25,046 bases of DNA from Haplosporangium gracile (taxonomy: Eukaryota > Mortierellomycota > Mortierellomycetes > Mortierellales > Mortierellaceae). The position numbers and the translations under genes were made by a program. Below, piece after piece: positions 11,101-20,665 of this stretch. Below the pieces are notes generated by a model that saw only the letters and a program-made list of their open reading frames with translations, did no database searches and had not been told where the DNA came from. The stretch lies in assembly GCA_015499985.1 (NCBI GenBank), contig JAAAUF010000535.1:3631-28676 (forward strand), read 5' to 3'. Positions within the stretch are counted from its first letter, which is position 1; the number at the start of each line of letters is the position of its first letter.

Positions 11101-11689
11101 AAGAAAGAGTTCGCTGCCTTTCCTTGGAGATGTAGAGCCGCCACTTGTCGGTGGTGATATTGAGGGGGTGTCTGTCGGCCAGTCTGTGAGTGTTGTTTGA
11201 GAGGTACTATTGTTCTGAGGAGATGTCCACTCCCTAAGGCAATGAATGCATGTGTGAGTCTCGTTGATGTTGATAAACTGACCCTTATGCGAGCAAAACA
11301 AGGCAAAAACAGAAATAATTGTCCAACATACTCGTCGGGCTCAGGCGCCTCCTCGACGACTCTTACACTTCGTCGCCGGACATCCAGCGGCAGAGGTGGA
11401 GCTGCTGACTGCTGGTAAGGGCTTTGTGAGAACGGGACCCTGATCAGGGTCGACTTTGACCGTCCAAAGTTCACCATGGTTCTTGACCTCTGAGGGGCAC
11501 TGTTATGTCGAGTTTTAGGTTGGTTAGTGCCCTGGTCGATTTCTTTGGTTGGACGTGGTAAAAAAAAAACGAACGCAAAATACACTCAGCAAATCGGCGA
11601 ACGGACCTGTGCGCAGGAACAGCGTTGGACCTGATTTGTTCAGAGGTAAGTAGTACGGGAACGAAGTCGTCCATTTCAATGGTCGGCAT
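8149..11689 (-). CDS. LtrA-family (low temperature requirement A) multi-pass membrane protein
   Basis: Twelve minus-strand exons: 11607-11689, 11332-11499, 11008-11233, 10718-10829, 10458-10581, 10212-10279, 9968-10103, 9812-9882, 9643-9711, 9184-9553, 8505-8986, 8149-8327. They total 2088 nt, 695 aa, with all phases closing. The family's entry motif WMELFFDL starts near residue 259, and PERLGLFTLIILGES lies at about 439-453. Hydrophobic segments surround both, and more follow to the C-terminus (LLIFSITIVKCQWFLYF, YYLIVAASVFFF, FLMAFLILCLLIV). The first 250 or so residues are hydrophilic, Ser/Pro/Arg-rich and unrecognised. The first intron (two donors in the same phase) and the acceptor of exon 5 are the least certain. 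The last intron, 8328-8504, has a GTAAGA donor and a TACTAAT branch site but is 177 nt with no in-frame stop, so it could be retained. The biochemical role of LtrA proteins is not established. Confidence 0.8.
8740..8769. repeat. 15-bp in-frame tandem duplication within the LtrA gene
   Basis: CTCGAAATGACTAGG at 8740-8754 is followed by the same unit with a final T at 8755-8769. On the coding (minus) strand this gives the repeated peptide SHFEP-SHFES in the hydrophilic loop between predicted membrane segments. The unit length is a multiple of three, so the frame is kept. Confidence 0.85.
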
Positions 11690-12126
11690 GGCTGAGGATG
11701 ATTATAGTCTCTATCTCGTTTTCTTCTCGTGGATATATGCAGTGGGTGACAAAGAGTGCAGGGGTAAAGGGGTGGATGGAGCAGTAGGAGAATTGTTGGG
11801 TTTCTTGCATTCAATGTTAATGAGGATGGAAAAAGAAGAAGAAAGGAATGACAATCTGGAATGGGGCGAATGAAACTATTGTCCATTTCCAACATTCCCG
11901 ACTCTTTCTCTCTCACTCTCTCTTTCTTTCTCTCTCTCAACCTCCTACTTCTTCAAAGGAGATCTTATTGTTCTTTTTTTTGTGAGCGACCTCCTTGATA
12001 CCATGCAACCGCTCCATTGAAACAGCCTACATCCCTTGAATCTTTTCCTTCTCTCCCTGTCTCCTTAAAATGCGCATTGCACTGTGTGTATTTTATAAGC
12101 ATAGTAATATGCGGGCGCTGTTGCCC
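11690..12126. promoter_or_regulatory. Upstream region of the LtrA gene, with a CT tract
   Basis: This 437-bp spacer separates the LtrA start codon (11689, minus) from the rhomboid stop codon (12127, minus). It must hold the LtrA promoter and the 3' end of the rhomboid transcript. A CT-rich microsatellite occupies about 11901-11938, reading as a GA tract in the direction of LtrA transcription. I see no gene in it. Confidence 0.45.
11901..11938. repeat. CT-rich microsatellite
   Basis: Imperfect CT/CTTT repeat about 215 bp upstream of the LtrA start codon. Such GA/CT tracts are common in fungal promoters; no specific factor can be named from it. Confidence 0.8.
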
Positions 12127-13620
12127 TCAATTGCCTCTGGAGTTCCACCATCCCTTTACCCTGTCCAGCCTCGCCTGCACAAGTTCTTTGGCCGAACGTT
12201 CTTCCCTGTCGGCAGTGTTGTCTGATGTGACTTCAATCACAGACGAGCCTCGAGAACGGACAGCAGGTTTCGTCTCGGTCGGGGTTCCCTTCCCAAACAA
12301 CTTTGTGTCCTTGTTGAGCTCGATTGCCTTTTGCTGTAAAGGGGCCCAGACAAGATCCTTCCCTGCATACATGTAGGCCAATCCAAACGTTGATCCTGCC
12401 AAATGAGCCTATGGATAATAAAGAAAAGGTCATTTCGAGCTGTTAATATAATACGCGCCAACTTTATGTTCCCATCGCACAACTGCAGACGACTATAGAC
12501 AAACATTCAAACTTACATAGTGGTCAAACATCTTCCAGTTCTTGAGAATTCCAACCAAGTCCAGGCCCATCATAGCTCCAAGCGCGACGGGTATCTTGAT
12601 GGGCAGGAATGGTAAAAAGATAATGTAGACGCTGGCGTCAGGGTACATGTAGGCCGTTGAACTGATGCATCCAAATAGAGCTCCACTGGCTCCCAGCGAA
12701 GGGATCATTTTCGCCCATGGAACTCGTGCCACCGTGAAGAGATGTGAGGCTAACGACGCAGTGATACCGGTTGTGAGATAGAACGCCAGGAACTGCTCCC
12801 TGCCCATTTGATCGTGCAAGGGAACGGCAAAAGAGTGGAGCGCAAACATGTTGAGCCCAAAGTGCCAAAAGTGTTGGTGGCTGAACATGGATGTCAGTAA
12901 GGTGATCGAGCGACTGCTAGATGGGTCATGCATGAACCATTTCTGCATGAAGGGTCCCCACCGTGGCACCTGCCAGGCCCCAAAGACGACCGAGTTGATC
13001 GCAATCAGACTCCAAACAGTTCTCTCTCCTGGCGATAACTCCATCCACCGTGACCGCATCATGAACAGCATCTTCTGTAGCTCCACTGGGATTCCGATCT
13101 GTTGAATCCATCGATAGCGCTCCAAGATACTGCCCCATTGCTCCTGCAGGATTTCTGACTGTGCTTGGACAAATTCCCGTGCCGAAGGTCGCTCGCTCCT
13201 GGAACTGGATCGCCATGCTTGGATACGTTTGATTAAAGTCACCTGCTGTCGCTCCCAGACGTAGGCCGCGGTTGCGAATATTCCGAATGATGTAGCCGTG
13301 GTGAAGAGGATAGGTTTCATAATGGCTTGGAATGGTGTCGGTGCACGGAAGAGGATGTAACGTGGCGTAGCAGAGAGCGACGTTGAGCCGTCTGCTAATG
13401 TGTACTGGCTGCCTCCGGTCGGGTTGGAGTGGGTTGAATAGTTCCTGCTCTGTTTGAGTGGGGTCGGTAACCGAGCTTGAGCCTGGCACGACCGTAGAAG
13501 AGGGATAAGTCGCTGTGGTGTTGATGGGCAGGACAGCGTAGTTGATCGGGTGGTGATGGTGACTGTCCGCGATGACCATGGTCTGACCATGGAGGGCTTG
13601 GCGAGACTGATCCTGAGCAT
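12127..13620 (-). CDS. PCP1: Mitochondrial rhomboid intramembrane protease (Pcp1/PARL type)
   Basis: Two exons, 12517-13620 and 12127-12408, give 461 aa; the join is GAC CAC TAT then GCT CAT, phase zero. The N-terminus (MLRISLAKPSMVRPWSSRTV and onward) is Arg/Ser/Thr-rich with almost no acidic residues, as in a mitochondrial presequence. A first membrane segment lies near 102-121. The rhomboid core has HFGLN (His253, Asn257), the oxyanion-type pair spaced as in GlpG. The nucleophile motif is GASGALFG with Ser312, and exon 2 supplies His370 in AHLAGSTFGL. The catalytic dyad is complete and is split across the two exons. In yeast this protease sits in the inner membrane and cleaves Mgm1 and Ccp1. 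An open frame continues upstream of 13620 but reads as untranslated leader, and the presequence argues for this start. It is divergent from the Pin1 gene. Confidence 0.92.
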
Positions 13621-13829
13621 GAGTCTGTTGTCCTTGGTGTGTATTACGTGTGTTGGATTAGTCAAAGAAGTAAAAGAAGAAAAGAAAAAGCAACGAACAC
13701 ACGATGTGTGACGGTCGCAATCCTGAATAAGGAAAAAACGCGCGCAAGCCTTTTGTTCACACATCGTACTTTCACACATTCCCACACACACACACTCTCA
13801 TCTTTTTTTCTTTCAATACTCAATACCAA
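13621..13829. promoter_or_regulatory. Divergent promoter between the rhomboid and Pin1 genes
   Basis: Only 209 bp separate the two start codons (13620 minus, 13830 plus), so both promoters and both 5' leaders must share this spacer. It contains a CACA/CTCT-rich segment near 13780-13815. No specific binding site is claimed. Confidence 0.55.
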
Positions 13830-14642
13830 ATGGTACGCAATAAACATCACACACAAAACAACAACTTCGCTCTGTTCCCACAATCCCACTTGCTTTCAGA
13901 GCACAAATGATGGCCTTTGTGTACATTATCTCACTCGTCTGTCTTTCACTTCTTTTGGAATGAACTAGTCGTCCGCAAAATACAATCTGCCCAACGATTG
14001 GGAACTGCGCTGGTCTCGCTCGCGCAACCTGCCTTACTTCTACAATAGGACCAGCACTGAGTCTCGCTGGCAGGCGCCCGACGGTGTCGATCCCAGCGTC
14101 ATCCTCGCCTTCCAAAAAGACTATCAGAACCAGCAGCAACAACAGGAGGAGGCTGCCGCCGAAACTCGTGCCGAGAAGGCCGACAGCCCCAGACGTGTCC
14201 GTGTCTCCCATCTCTTGGTCAAGCACACAGAGTCACGTCGCCCCAGCTCCTGGAGAGAGGTGAGGATCAGTTATCTATGTGTCCTTTATTCAACAGGTGT
14301 AAATGTGTAGACTCGCAGAATAAGAAAGAAAAGACTAATTGTGAATTTTTTCTATTACTCAAATCAATCAAATAGCCCACGATAACTAGAACCAAGGATG
14401 AGGCGTTGGAAAGATTGAAGGGATTCCAGTCCAAGATCCAATCGGGTGAGTCTCAGCTCTCGGAATTGGCAGCGACCGAGTCCGACTGTTCCTCGGCCAA
14501 GAAATCTGGCGATCTTGGCTTCTTTGAACGCGGACAGATGCAGCCCGAGTTTGAGCGTGCCTCCTTTGCGCTCCAGATTGGCGAAATGAGCAGCCCTATC
14601 TGGACAGATTCCGGAGTCCACCTCATCCACCGTACTGGATAA
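13830..14642 (+). CDS. ESS1: Pin1/Ess1 parvulin peptidyl-prolyl cis-trans isomerase
   Basis: Three exons: 13830-13832, 13969-14259 and 14376-14642, giving 186 aa. A WW domain spans about residues 8-40 (W12, and W35 with P38 in RWQAP). A Gln-rich linker follows at about 50-75, then the parvulin domain. Active-site residues are present: His82 in VSHLLVKH, the phosphate-binding Arg91-Arg92 in SRRPSSW, Cys136 in SDCSSAK, and His180 in [10 protein letters not shown]. This enzyme isomerises phosphorylated Ser/Thr-Pro bonds, including those in the RNA polymerase II C-terminal domain. The codon before TCG at 13969 is an in-frame TAG that ends a splice acceptor, so the start must come from an upstream exon. 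The ATG at 13830 is directly followed by a GTACGC donor and fits the phase, making the first coding exon a single ATG. The catalytic body is certain; that first exon is likely but not proven. Confidence 0.92.
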
Positions 14643-15329
14643 ATGCCTCATCGTCACCAAACACATACAGCTATTTTGCGCCGTTTTTTTTTGTCTGTTC
14701 AACAATGAGCATTTAGCTTTTTTTATTGGAGTCAGGAGTTAGGAGGTCCGGAGTCGGGACCCGTCCTTGGCGAATAAAAACCTGGCTTCGATTATTTAGC
14801 AAGCTAAATTCTGATTCGATTACATCACACAGAAGCTGGAAGCAATTTTTTTACTCTTTGAACGATTGCTCGTCTTTCTTTTCTATCTCCTATCGTCCTT
14901 TCTCCCCCCCTTCTTTTGCTTCCCGTTGCTTCTGTGGAAAATGAGTATAGTTATTACCCCTCTTCTTTGCGTCAACCAGTACCAGGGGCTTAGAGTGTCA
15001 ATTAATGCTCCACTTGTCCGTCATTTGAAGGAGCAGCATGAAACGGGTAATCTACGTTTTCAGCGTGCTCACCCTGAAATGAACTGTTGCGCCCTAATTG
15101 CGCTGTCGTTGGCAGTAGTCGATGTGACCTTGCTCGACTCGAACATTAAGGATCAAGGGCTGTGAAATGTTTTGTATAGCTGATTCTTTGAAACGACGCG
15201 ATCGTGCGCCACCAAATTTCAAGTGTCCCTCTGAATCTGATTAATTGCAGGTTGATCAATTCTCGATGGTCAAAAAAGAATGCAAAGGTGATTTTTATGT
15301 GAATATATGATGATGCAAATATGTAATAT
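14643..15329. other. Intergenic region between the convergent Pin1 and ESF1 genes
   Basis: This 687-bp spacer lies between two stop codons (14642 plus, 15330 minus) and should hold both 3' ends. An open frame with an ATG at 14941 runs to 15165 on the plus strand (74 codons, beginning MSIVITPLLCVNQYQGL). It has no recognisable motif, and I do not call it a gene. Nothing else is evident. Confidence 0.4.
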
Positions 15330-18029
15330 CTATTTTTTGTTGTTCTTCTTAGCGCGCTTGCCGTCGCGGGAGTCTTCTGTTGCCATGGCACTCTTGCGCT
15401 TGACCTATTTCCATAGAAGCAAGAAAAAAAGTGAATGATTAGAAACAATTGCAGGCCGGAACAAAGCATCGATGACAATCTACAAGTTGAATACAAAATA
15501 GGCTGAAAAAAAATCCAGCGTAAAAACTTACAGTGTCGACCAGAAGCGAGAGCGAAGGATCCTCAAAGACACCCTGTGCCTTCTTGACGCCACCATCATT
15601 GCTCTTTTTGTTGTTATTGTTGTTGTTCTTTTTGTTGTTGTTGAGCTGTTGCTTGTTCTTCAACTTCTTCTCGTTCTCCTCGTGAAGCGTCACCGTCCTC
15701 TTCTGCCTCTCCTCCATCAACTCAGTCATAGCCTTAGTCTTCTTGAAGTTGGGGTTGGTAGGATCCAGAGCGAAATGGTGCGAATCGTGAAGCGCGCTGA
15801 AACGAGGATCCTTGACATCAATCTTGAAGTCGTCCTGGAGGTCCTCGCCCTTGTCGCGGTCGTTCTGGCCACCCTTGCCTTTCTTCTTGTTCTTCTTCTT
15901 CTCAGCCTTTTGGATCTCCTTCATGTTGAAGTGTTGGTTCGATTCCCGGTTGTCCTCCATCAACAACTCCAGCTCGGCCTTCTTACGGTTATCCTCGAGA
16001 CGCTCCTCCTTGGTGCGCTTCTTGTTGTCCTTCTTACCCTTGCCCTTCTTGCCTGCATCTGTGCCCTTCTTGCCCTTGCCTGGCAGCATCATGTCGCCTC
16101 CTGCGAACTCTTCGACGAAGTAGGAGTCGTTCATCAGACGCTCATCCTCGTCCTCAGAGAACAGTGCCTCTCCACCTAAAAAAAGATGATGGAGAATGAA
16201 ATGTCAGTAGTGCTCGATTGGTGATCCTGAAGGGGACAATCAGTCGTCGAGTAGAGTGCACCAAAGAGCATAAAAACATACCCTGATCTTCACTTTCATC
16301 CTCGCTGTCGCTGTCGCTGCCCTGAGCCTTGGTAGCTCTGGCCTCCTTGCGGCGCTGGCGGCGCTCCTTCTCCTTGCGCTTGTATGCTTCAATAGACGTC
16401 TCCTCCTTGACTGGCTGCTCACGCTGCTTCTTGGCTTCCAACATCTCGGCAGCAGCCTCGCTCAAACCAGGAGCGAATGTGATCTCCATCTCCTGATTCT
16501 TGTCGTCGTCACTATCGGCATCACTGTCGTCCGAGTCCTTGTTTCCGCCCGACAGCAGAGCGCGGTATTTGCGTCTCGCAGCTTCAATATCATCCTCATC
16601 CTCAGAGTCCTCTTCATCCGACGAAGCGAGGTATGCTTTGAAGTCCATGTCGTCCAAATCCTGCTTGGAGAAGTTCTGGCGGGTAACCTTGATTCTGTCT
16701 GCGTCATCTTCGTCCCAGGTAAGCTTGACGTTGGAGTGCTGGAAGACTTGGGTGGTAAACTCGTTGGGCTTGTAGTTCTCGGGCGCACCAAAGGCCTCGT
16801 CGCGGGGGGTGTCGTCAAATTCCATACCATCGGGGATATATCGGAGATCAAAGAAGTTGGCACTGCTCTCGTACTCGGCTCCATCGCAAGCCTCGCAGAT
16901 AGATTTGGCTGTCTCGACAGAGTCGCAGTCGACAACGGCGTAGTAATACTTGAGGCGATCCAGTTGGTATTGACGCAGGGCTTCCGAGTCAATCTCCTCA
17001 TTTCCTTCCTCTGTTTGGTCCTTGATCAGCGACTTTTCTGTCACCTCTTCATCGTCTGAGGAATCGGCATCCTCATCTAGCTTCATCTTGGAGCCAGCCT
17101 TTTTGAAGATCTCTGGTGGTGGTCCCTCGCGCTCCTCGCGCTCTAAACGCTCCTTTCCAAACTCGGAGGGATAGACCTTAACCGACCGAATAGCCCCCTT
17201 CTCTAGCTTGAATCCTGAGAAGACCTTAAACAAGTCGATTGACTATTTCCAAAAAAACAATGAAGGTTGCATTAGAAAAGAAGTACGGAGGACAGCAATA
17301 CATACTGTGGTATTGCATGACTGTGCGGCTGATAAGATGTACCTTGACGTGATCCCAATCCAAGTTGACACAGGCAAAGCGGTGTGATTCATCTCCTCTA
17401 GGGACGTCGTCCTCCGATTCTTCCTCCGATTCTTCCTGAGCCTCAGCTTCACGATCCAGCTCAGCAGCAGCCTCCTCATCAATTTCCGAGTCCGAGTCCG
17501 AATCCGAACCACTGATGACTCCACGACCACGCATGGGATCATACACGTCGTCGCCCTGTTCCTCTGACTCTGATCCTGATACGCTAACATCGTCCTCCTC
17601 CTCATCCTCATCGTCATCCTCGCTATTTTCCTCGTCGTCGCTAGCAGCCTCGCCCTTCTGCAGCTGATAGAAACGCTTCATCTGCTGGTCGCTTGCTTTG
17701 CTCTGGAGCTTGCGTCCATATTTGTCAACCTTGGCTACAGTTAGTGAAGTGTGGTGGCGTGAAAAACAATGTCAGTATTTGTATCTTGGAACGATATGAA
17801 CCAGTCCGTGAGCATTCAAAGTAACCAATTGAACAAGATACATACGTGCGCTTGAGAACTCTTTGCCCTTGAGCATGGACGAGAAGCGAGAGTCGACTGT
17901 GACCTTAGAGTCTTTCTTCTGAGGCTTCACGAAGCGAGGGTCTCTGTGAACGTGTGAGAAACGAGGGTCCTGAATAGGTGCACCAGTGGCAGGGCCCTTT
18001 TTGCCGCCCTTCTTGTCTTTGAGTGCCAT
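15330..18029 (-). CDS. ESF1: ESF1-like pre-rRNA processing factor (NUC153 family)
   Basis: Five minus-strand exons: 17846-18029, 17343-17734, 16282-17242, 15532-16175, 15330-15404. They total 2256 nt, 751 aa, with all phases closing. The N-terminus has the ESF1 pattern of DPRF motifs (IQDPRFSHVHRDPRF, then VDSRFSSML). Long Asp/Glu/Ser tracts follow, then the conserved core LDRLKYYYAVVDCDSVETAK with NFFDLRYIPDGMEF and VKLTWDEDD. A C-terminal NUC153 segment lies at about 635-665 (DPRFSALHDSHHFALDPT), and the protein ends in basic VKRKSAM and Lys/Asn. ESF1 works in the nucleolus in early processing toward 18S rRNA and the 40S subunit. A Gln/Asn repeat (KNKQQLNNNKKNNNNNNKK) sits shortly before the C-terminus. 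It is transcribed away from RPL26 across a 281-bp spacer. Confidence 0.93.
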
Positions 18030-18310
18030 GGTGTGTGTAGGTATGTTGATGAGTGCGATGGAGGGAGGTGTTGAAGAATGAGTGAATGGTTCTGTGCCCA
18101 CGTCCTGCCTTGACTTGTGTGTGTGCCCTTTATTCTTTCTTTTTAACTTTGAGCCTGCTTCTTTTTTCTTTTTTTGTGGCAAGTAAACAAAACAGGTCGG
18201 GGACAGGCGGTATGCGCAGTCACGCCTCTTGCCTGGAGGAAGTCTTTAAAATTTCGCGGCAGCTTGGAACGATTGAGAGCCTCCTCTTCTTAACAAACGA
18301 TTTATTCAAC
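18030..18310. promoter_or_regulatory. Divergent promoter shared by ESF1 and RPL26
   Basis: Start codons of ESF1 (18029, minus) and RPL26 (18311, plus) are 281 bp apart, so transcription of both must start within this spacer. An AAAATTTC stretch at 18248-18255 resembles the AT core of the yeast ribosome-biogenesis RRPE element, but this is a weak match. Pyrimidine tracts lie at 18130-18178. Confidence 0.55.
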
Positions 18311-19801
18311 ATGAAGCAGTCCGTTGGTAAATAATCCATCCATTACCATCGTATCCATCTATGGACACCAACCAACAAATCCATCAATTGGGACCTGATA
18401 CCTTCTTGGAGCAACAAACTGCAAGCAAACAACAACAACTACAACCATCGTCGCCGTCAGTGACAACAGTGACGCCAATTGTTTAAATAAGAATTTCGCA
18501 ACCATCTCAAGTTCATTCAACACCACATGAAGGAATCGGCTCACCTTCAAGTAGCCTTTAAAGACTCGAACAAGCGGCAACAACTACGCGACAGCACTCA
18601 TAGAAACGGGCGTACACCACCACAGCAAAAGTCAAAGAAGTCATCGGTTCGCTGACCATCCCATACCTTTTACCTTCCAGATGTTAGCTCTTCCCGCCGC
18701 AAGAGCAGAAAGGCCCACTTTTCTGCTCCCTCTGATCTTCGCCGTAAGATCATGAGCGCTTCCCTCTCCAAGGAGCTCCGGGAGAAGCACAGCGTAAGTT
18801 TGCGGTTGGGATAAGTCCAAGTTTTAAAATTTCCCTTCCTTCCCTGGTGGGAACCCTTCAAGATTACCGATCATCCGGCCTACCCGACCTACCTCTTCGG
18901 CACTCGACTAGTTTTCTTCGACACAAACCGACTTATTTTCTCCAGCAGTTCTCCAGCACTTGTTTGACACCGACTCACTGGAATCAGCTTGCTTGCTCCC
19001 CGGTCAAGAACAACGGATGGGCAGCACAGTTGCAAAAGTTCTACTGAACTTGCGATCAACTGATTCGTTGTTCATTCTGATCGCGGGATGTGCAGCCTTG
19101 ACCCGACGACAACAGTTCGGCCATCGACACCCCTTCGACAACCTTCGCCTCCTATCAGCGCCACACACAATTACAGCACAACAGAGCAGCATTGTCAGTC
19201 GTTACGCAATAAGGAACAGTCCGGCGAGAGTCGCGGAGGATTTTCAGTCTTTTTTAGACTGTCACTCCTCTGTCGAGTGCTCGTTATTGTTCGGGCTTTG
19301 GAACGTTAAACCTTCCAATGCCTATGCTCAGCAACCTGACTCTGCAATGTAATGTGTCCGACCAGCTCCACATGTCTTGAGGGGGCCATTTTTTTGCTTG
19401 CGGGAAAGGAAGGAATCAAGAGGGCAAGACAAAAGAGGGATATGGACATCTCTTTTCAATTCCTTCATTCAATTCTTGTCCGGCAGTATATCTTACCATC
19501 TCGTCTACTTTTGGCTTTTGAACGTAATTAGGCCCGTTCCATCCCCATCCGCAAGGATGATGAGGTCATGGTCGTTCGCGGTTCCTTCAAGGGCCGTGAG
19601 GGCAAGGTCGTCCAGGTCTACCGTCGCAAGTGGGTCATTCACATTGAGCGCGTCAACCGCGAGAAGGCCAACGGTGCCGCCGTCCCCGTCGGTATCCATC
19701 CCTCCAAGGTTGTCGTCACCAAGATCCACATGGACAAGGATCGCAATGATCTTCTCGAGCGCAAGGATCGCTCCAAGAAGACTGAAGCCATGCAGGAGTA
19801 A
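18311..19801 (+). CDS. RPL26: 60S ribosomal protein L26 (uL24)
   Basis: Three exons: 18311-18326, 18681-18793 and 19532-19801, giving 132 aa. The 16-nt first exon encodes MKQSV and the split Asp, joining to [14 protein letters not shown], which closely mirrors the yeast L26 start. The body has [17 protein letters not shown], then [20 protein letters not shown], a KOW motif near residues 50-76. It ends [20 protein letters not shown] with [15 protein letters not shown]. uL24 lies near the 60S exit-tunnel side and is a core subunit protein. Codon use in exon 3 is strongly C-ending, as expected for high expression. The introns are long for this locus, 354 and 738 nt. I looked in them for C/D snoRNA boxes by eye and saw none. 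The gene is divergent from ESF1. Confidence 0.95.
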
Positions 19802-20225
19802 ATCTTTTATTTTCCTTTCAGCATCACTCTTTGTAACAGGCGGAATGTTTGATCAGAATAAAAATTCAGCTTCATCCCAAACGTATCTTTATTTTTCCGC
19901 CTTTGCTCTTTTTGCTTTGTCATATTTACTTTTTTCTCTTTTTTGTGGCTATGTACATGTACGACCTACTGTTGTTTGTGCAAGGTCACGGTGTCCAGAT
20001 CTCTTTTTATATCTTTTGCGTCCCTTGCATTCGCAACTTTGATTCACTCGGGCATTACGTTCCGTGATATTTTCATCAACAAAACGTTTTCTGACGAAAT
20101 ACGATACAACGCACCGAGTTATCTAAAACGCCACGCGACTTTTTTTTGGTCTTTTTTTTACATAGGACAGTTGAGCTACCCTCGCCACCAATGAGTCGAA
20201 CCGCTCCCTTTTTGTGTCCATCACC
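19802..20225. other. Region downstream of RPL26
   Basis: This 424-bp stretch is AT-rich and holds the RPL26 3' end, including an AATAAA at 19857-19862. It presumably also holds the promoter of the possible small gene that starts at 20226. Open frames here are Phe/Leu-rich and look non-coding. Confidence 0.4.
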
Positions 20226-20484
20226 ATGGCTCCACATCAACATAAAACGGGGCAATATGCGAAAGGCGCACTCTCTGCGGGTGAGAACTACCGCGTGTGT
20301 TTGTCGTTGTCGTTAATGGTTGGAGAAAAAGATTGGTGCTAAACAGTGGGATGTACTGTACAAGCTATTCATAACTGATCAATCAGACTTTGCAGGTCAA
20401 TGCGGTTCAACAAGTTGGCACCAACGTTTTATTCGTCCACAAATGTTTGCCACCAAAACATCAACATACGTGCCACGTGCCTAA
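20226..20484 (+). CDS. Possible small two-exon gene, 47-aa product of unknown function
   Basis: Exon 20226-20280 plus exon 20396-20484 would encode 47 aa starting MAPHQHKTGQYAKGALSAGQ and ending with FATKTSTYVPRA. The ATG sits in a CACCATGGC context, which is favourable. The donor is GTGAGA and the acceptor TTTGCAG, with an ACTGATC branch-like site about 20 nt before it. The phase closes (one base plus two), and the frame ends at a TAA after only 29 further codons. The product is basic with no membrane segment, and I do not recognise it. It lies in the spacer between the convergent RPL26 and RPS15 genes. Because the reading frame is short, chance cannot be excluded; expression or conservation would settle it. 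Confidence 0.35.
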
Positions 20485-20665
20485 ACCTCAAGTGTCTCGT
20501 CACTTCACCAGTCCCCCCTCCAAAAAAAACACGCTTGACAGTACTTTGTCTGCCAGTAGTTCACAAAGAAACTTGGACGCAAAAAAAAGAGCTTTTATTT
20601 CCGCAATAAAAACAAAATCCTTTTAATTCCTCGAGTGAGTAAACAAAAACGTAAAAAAGAAACGT

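Noticed and set aside
14941..15165. 74-codon plus-strand open frame in the Pin1-ESF1 spacer
   Set aside because: No motif, no splicing logic and a convergent 3' spacer location; described in the intergenic entry only.
15649..16179. 176-codon Leu/Val-rich plus-strand frame that looks like a membrane protein
   Set aside because: It is antisense to the Lys/Glu-rich ESF1 exon; Lys/Glu codons read backwards give Leu and Phe.
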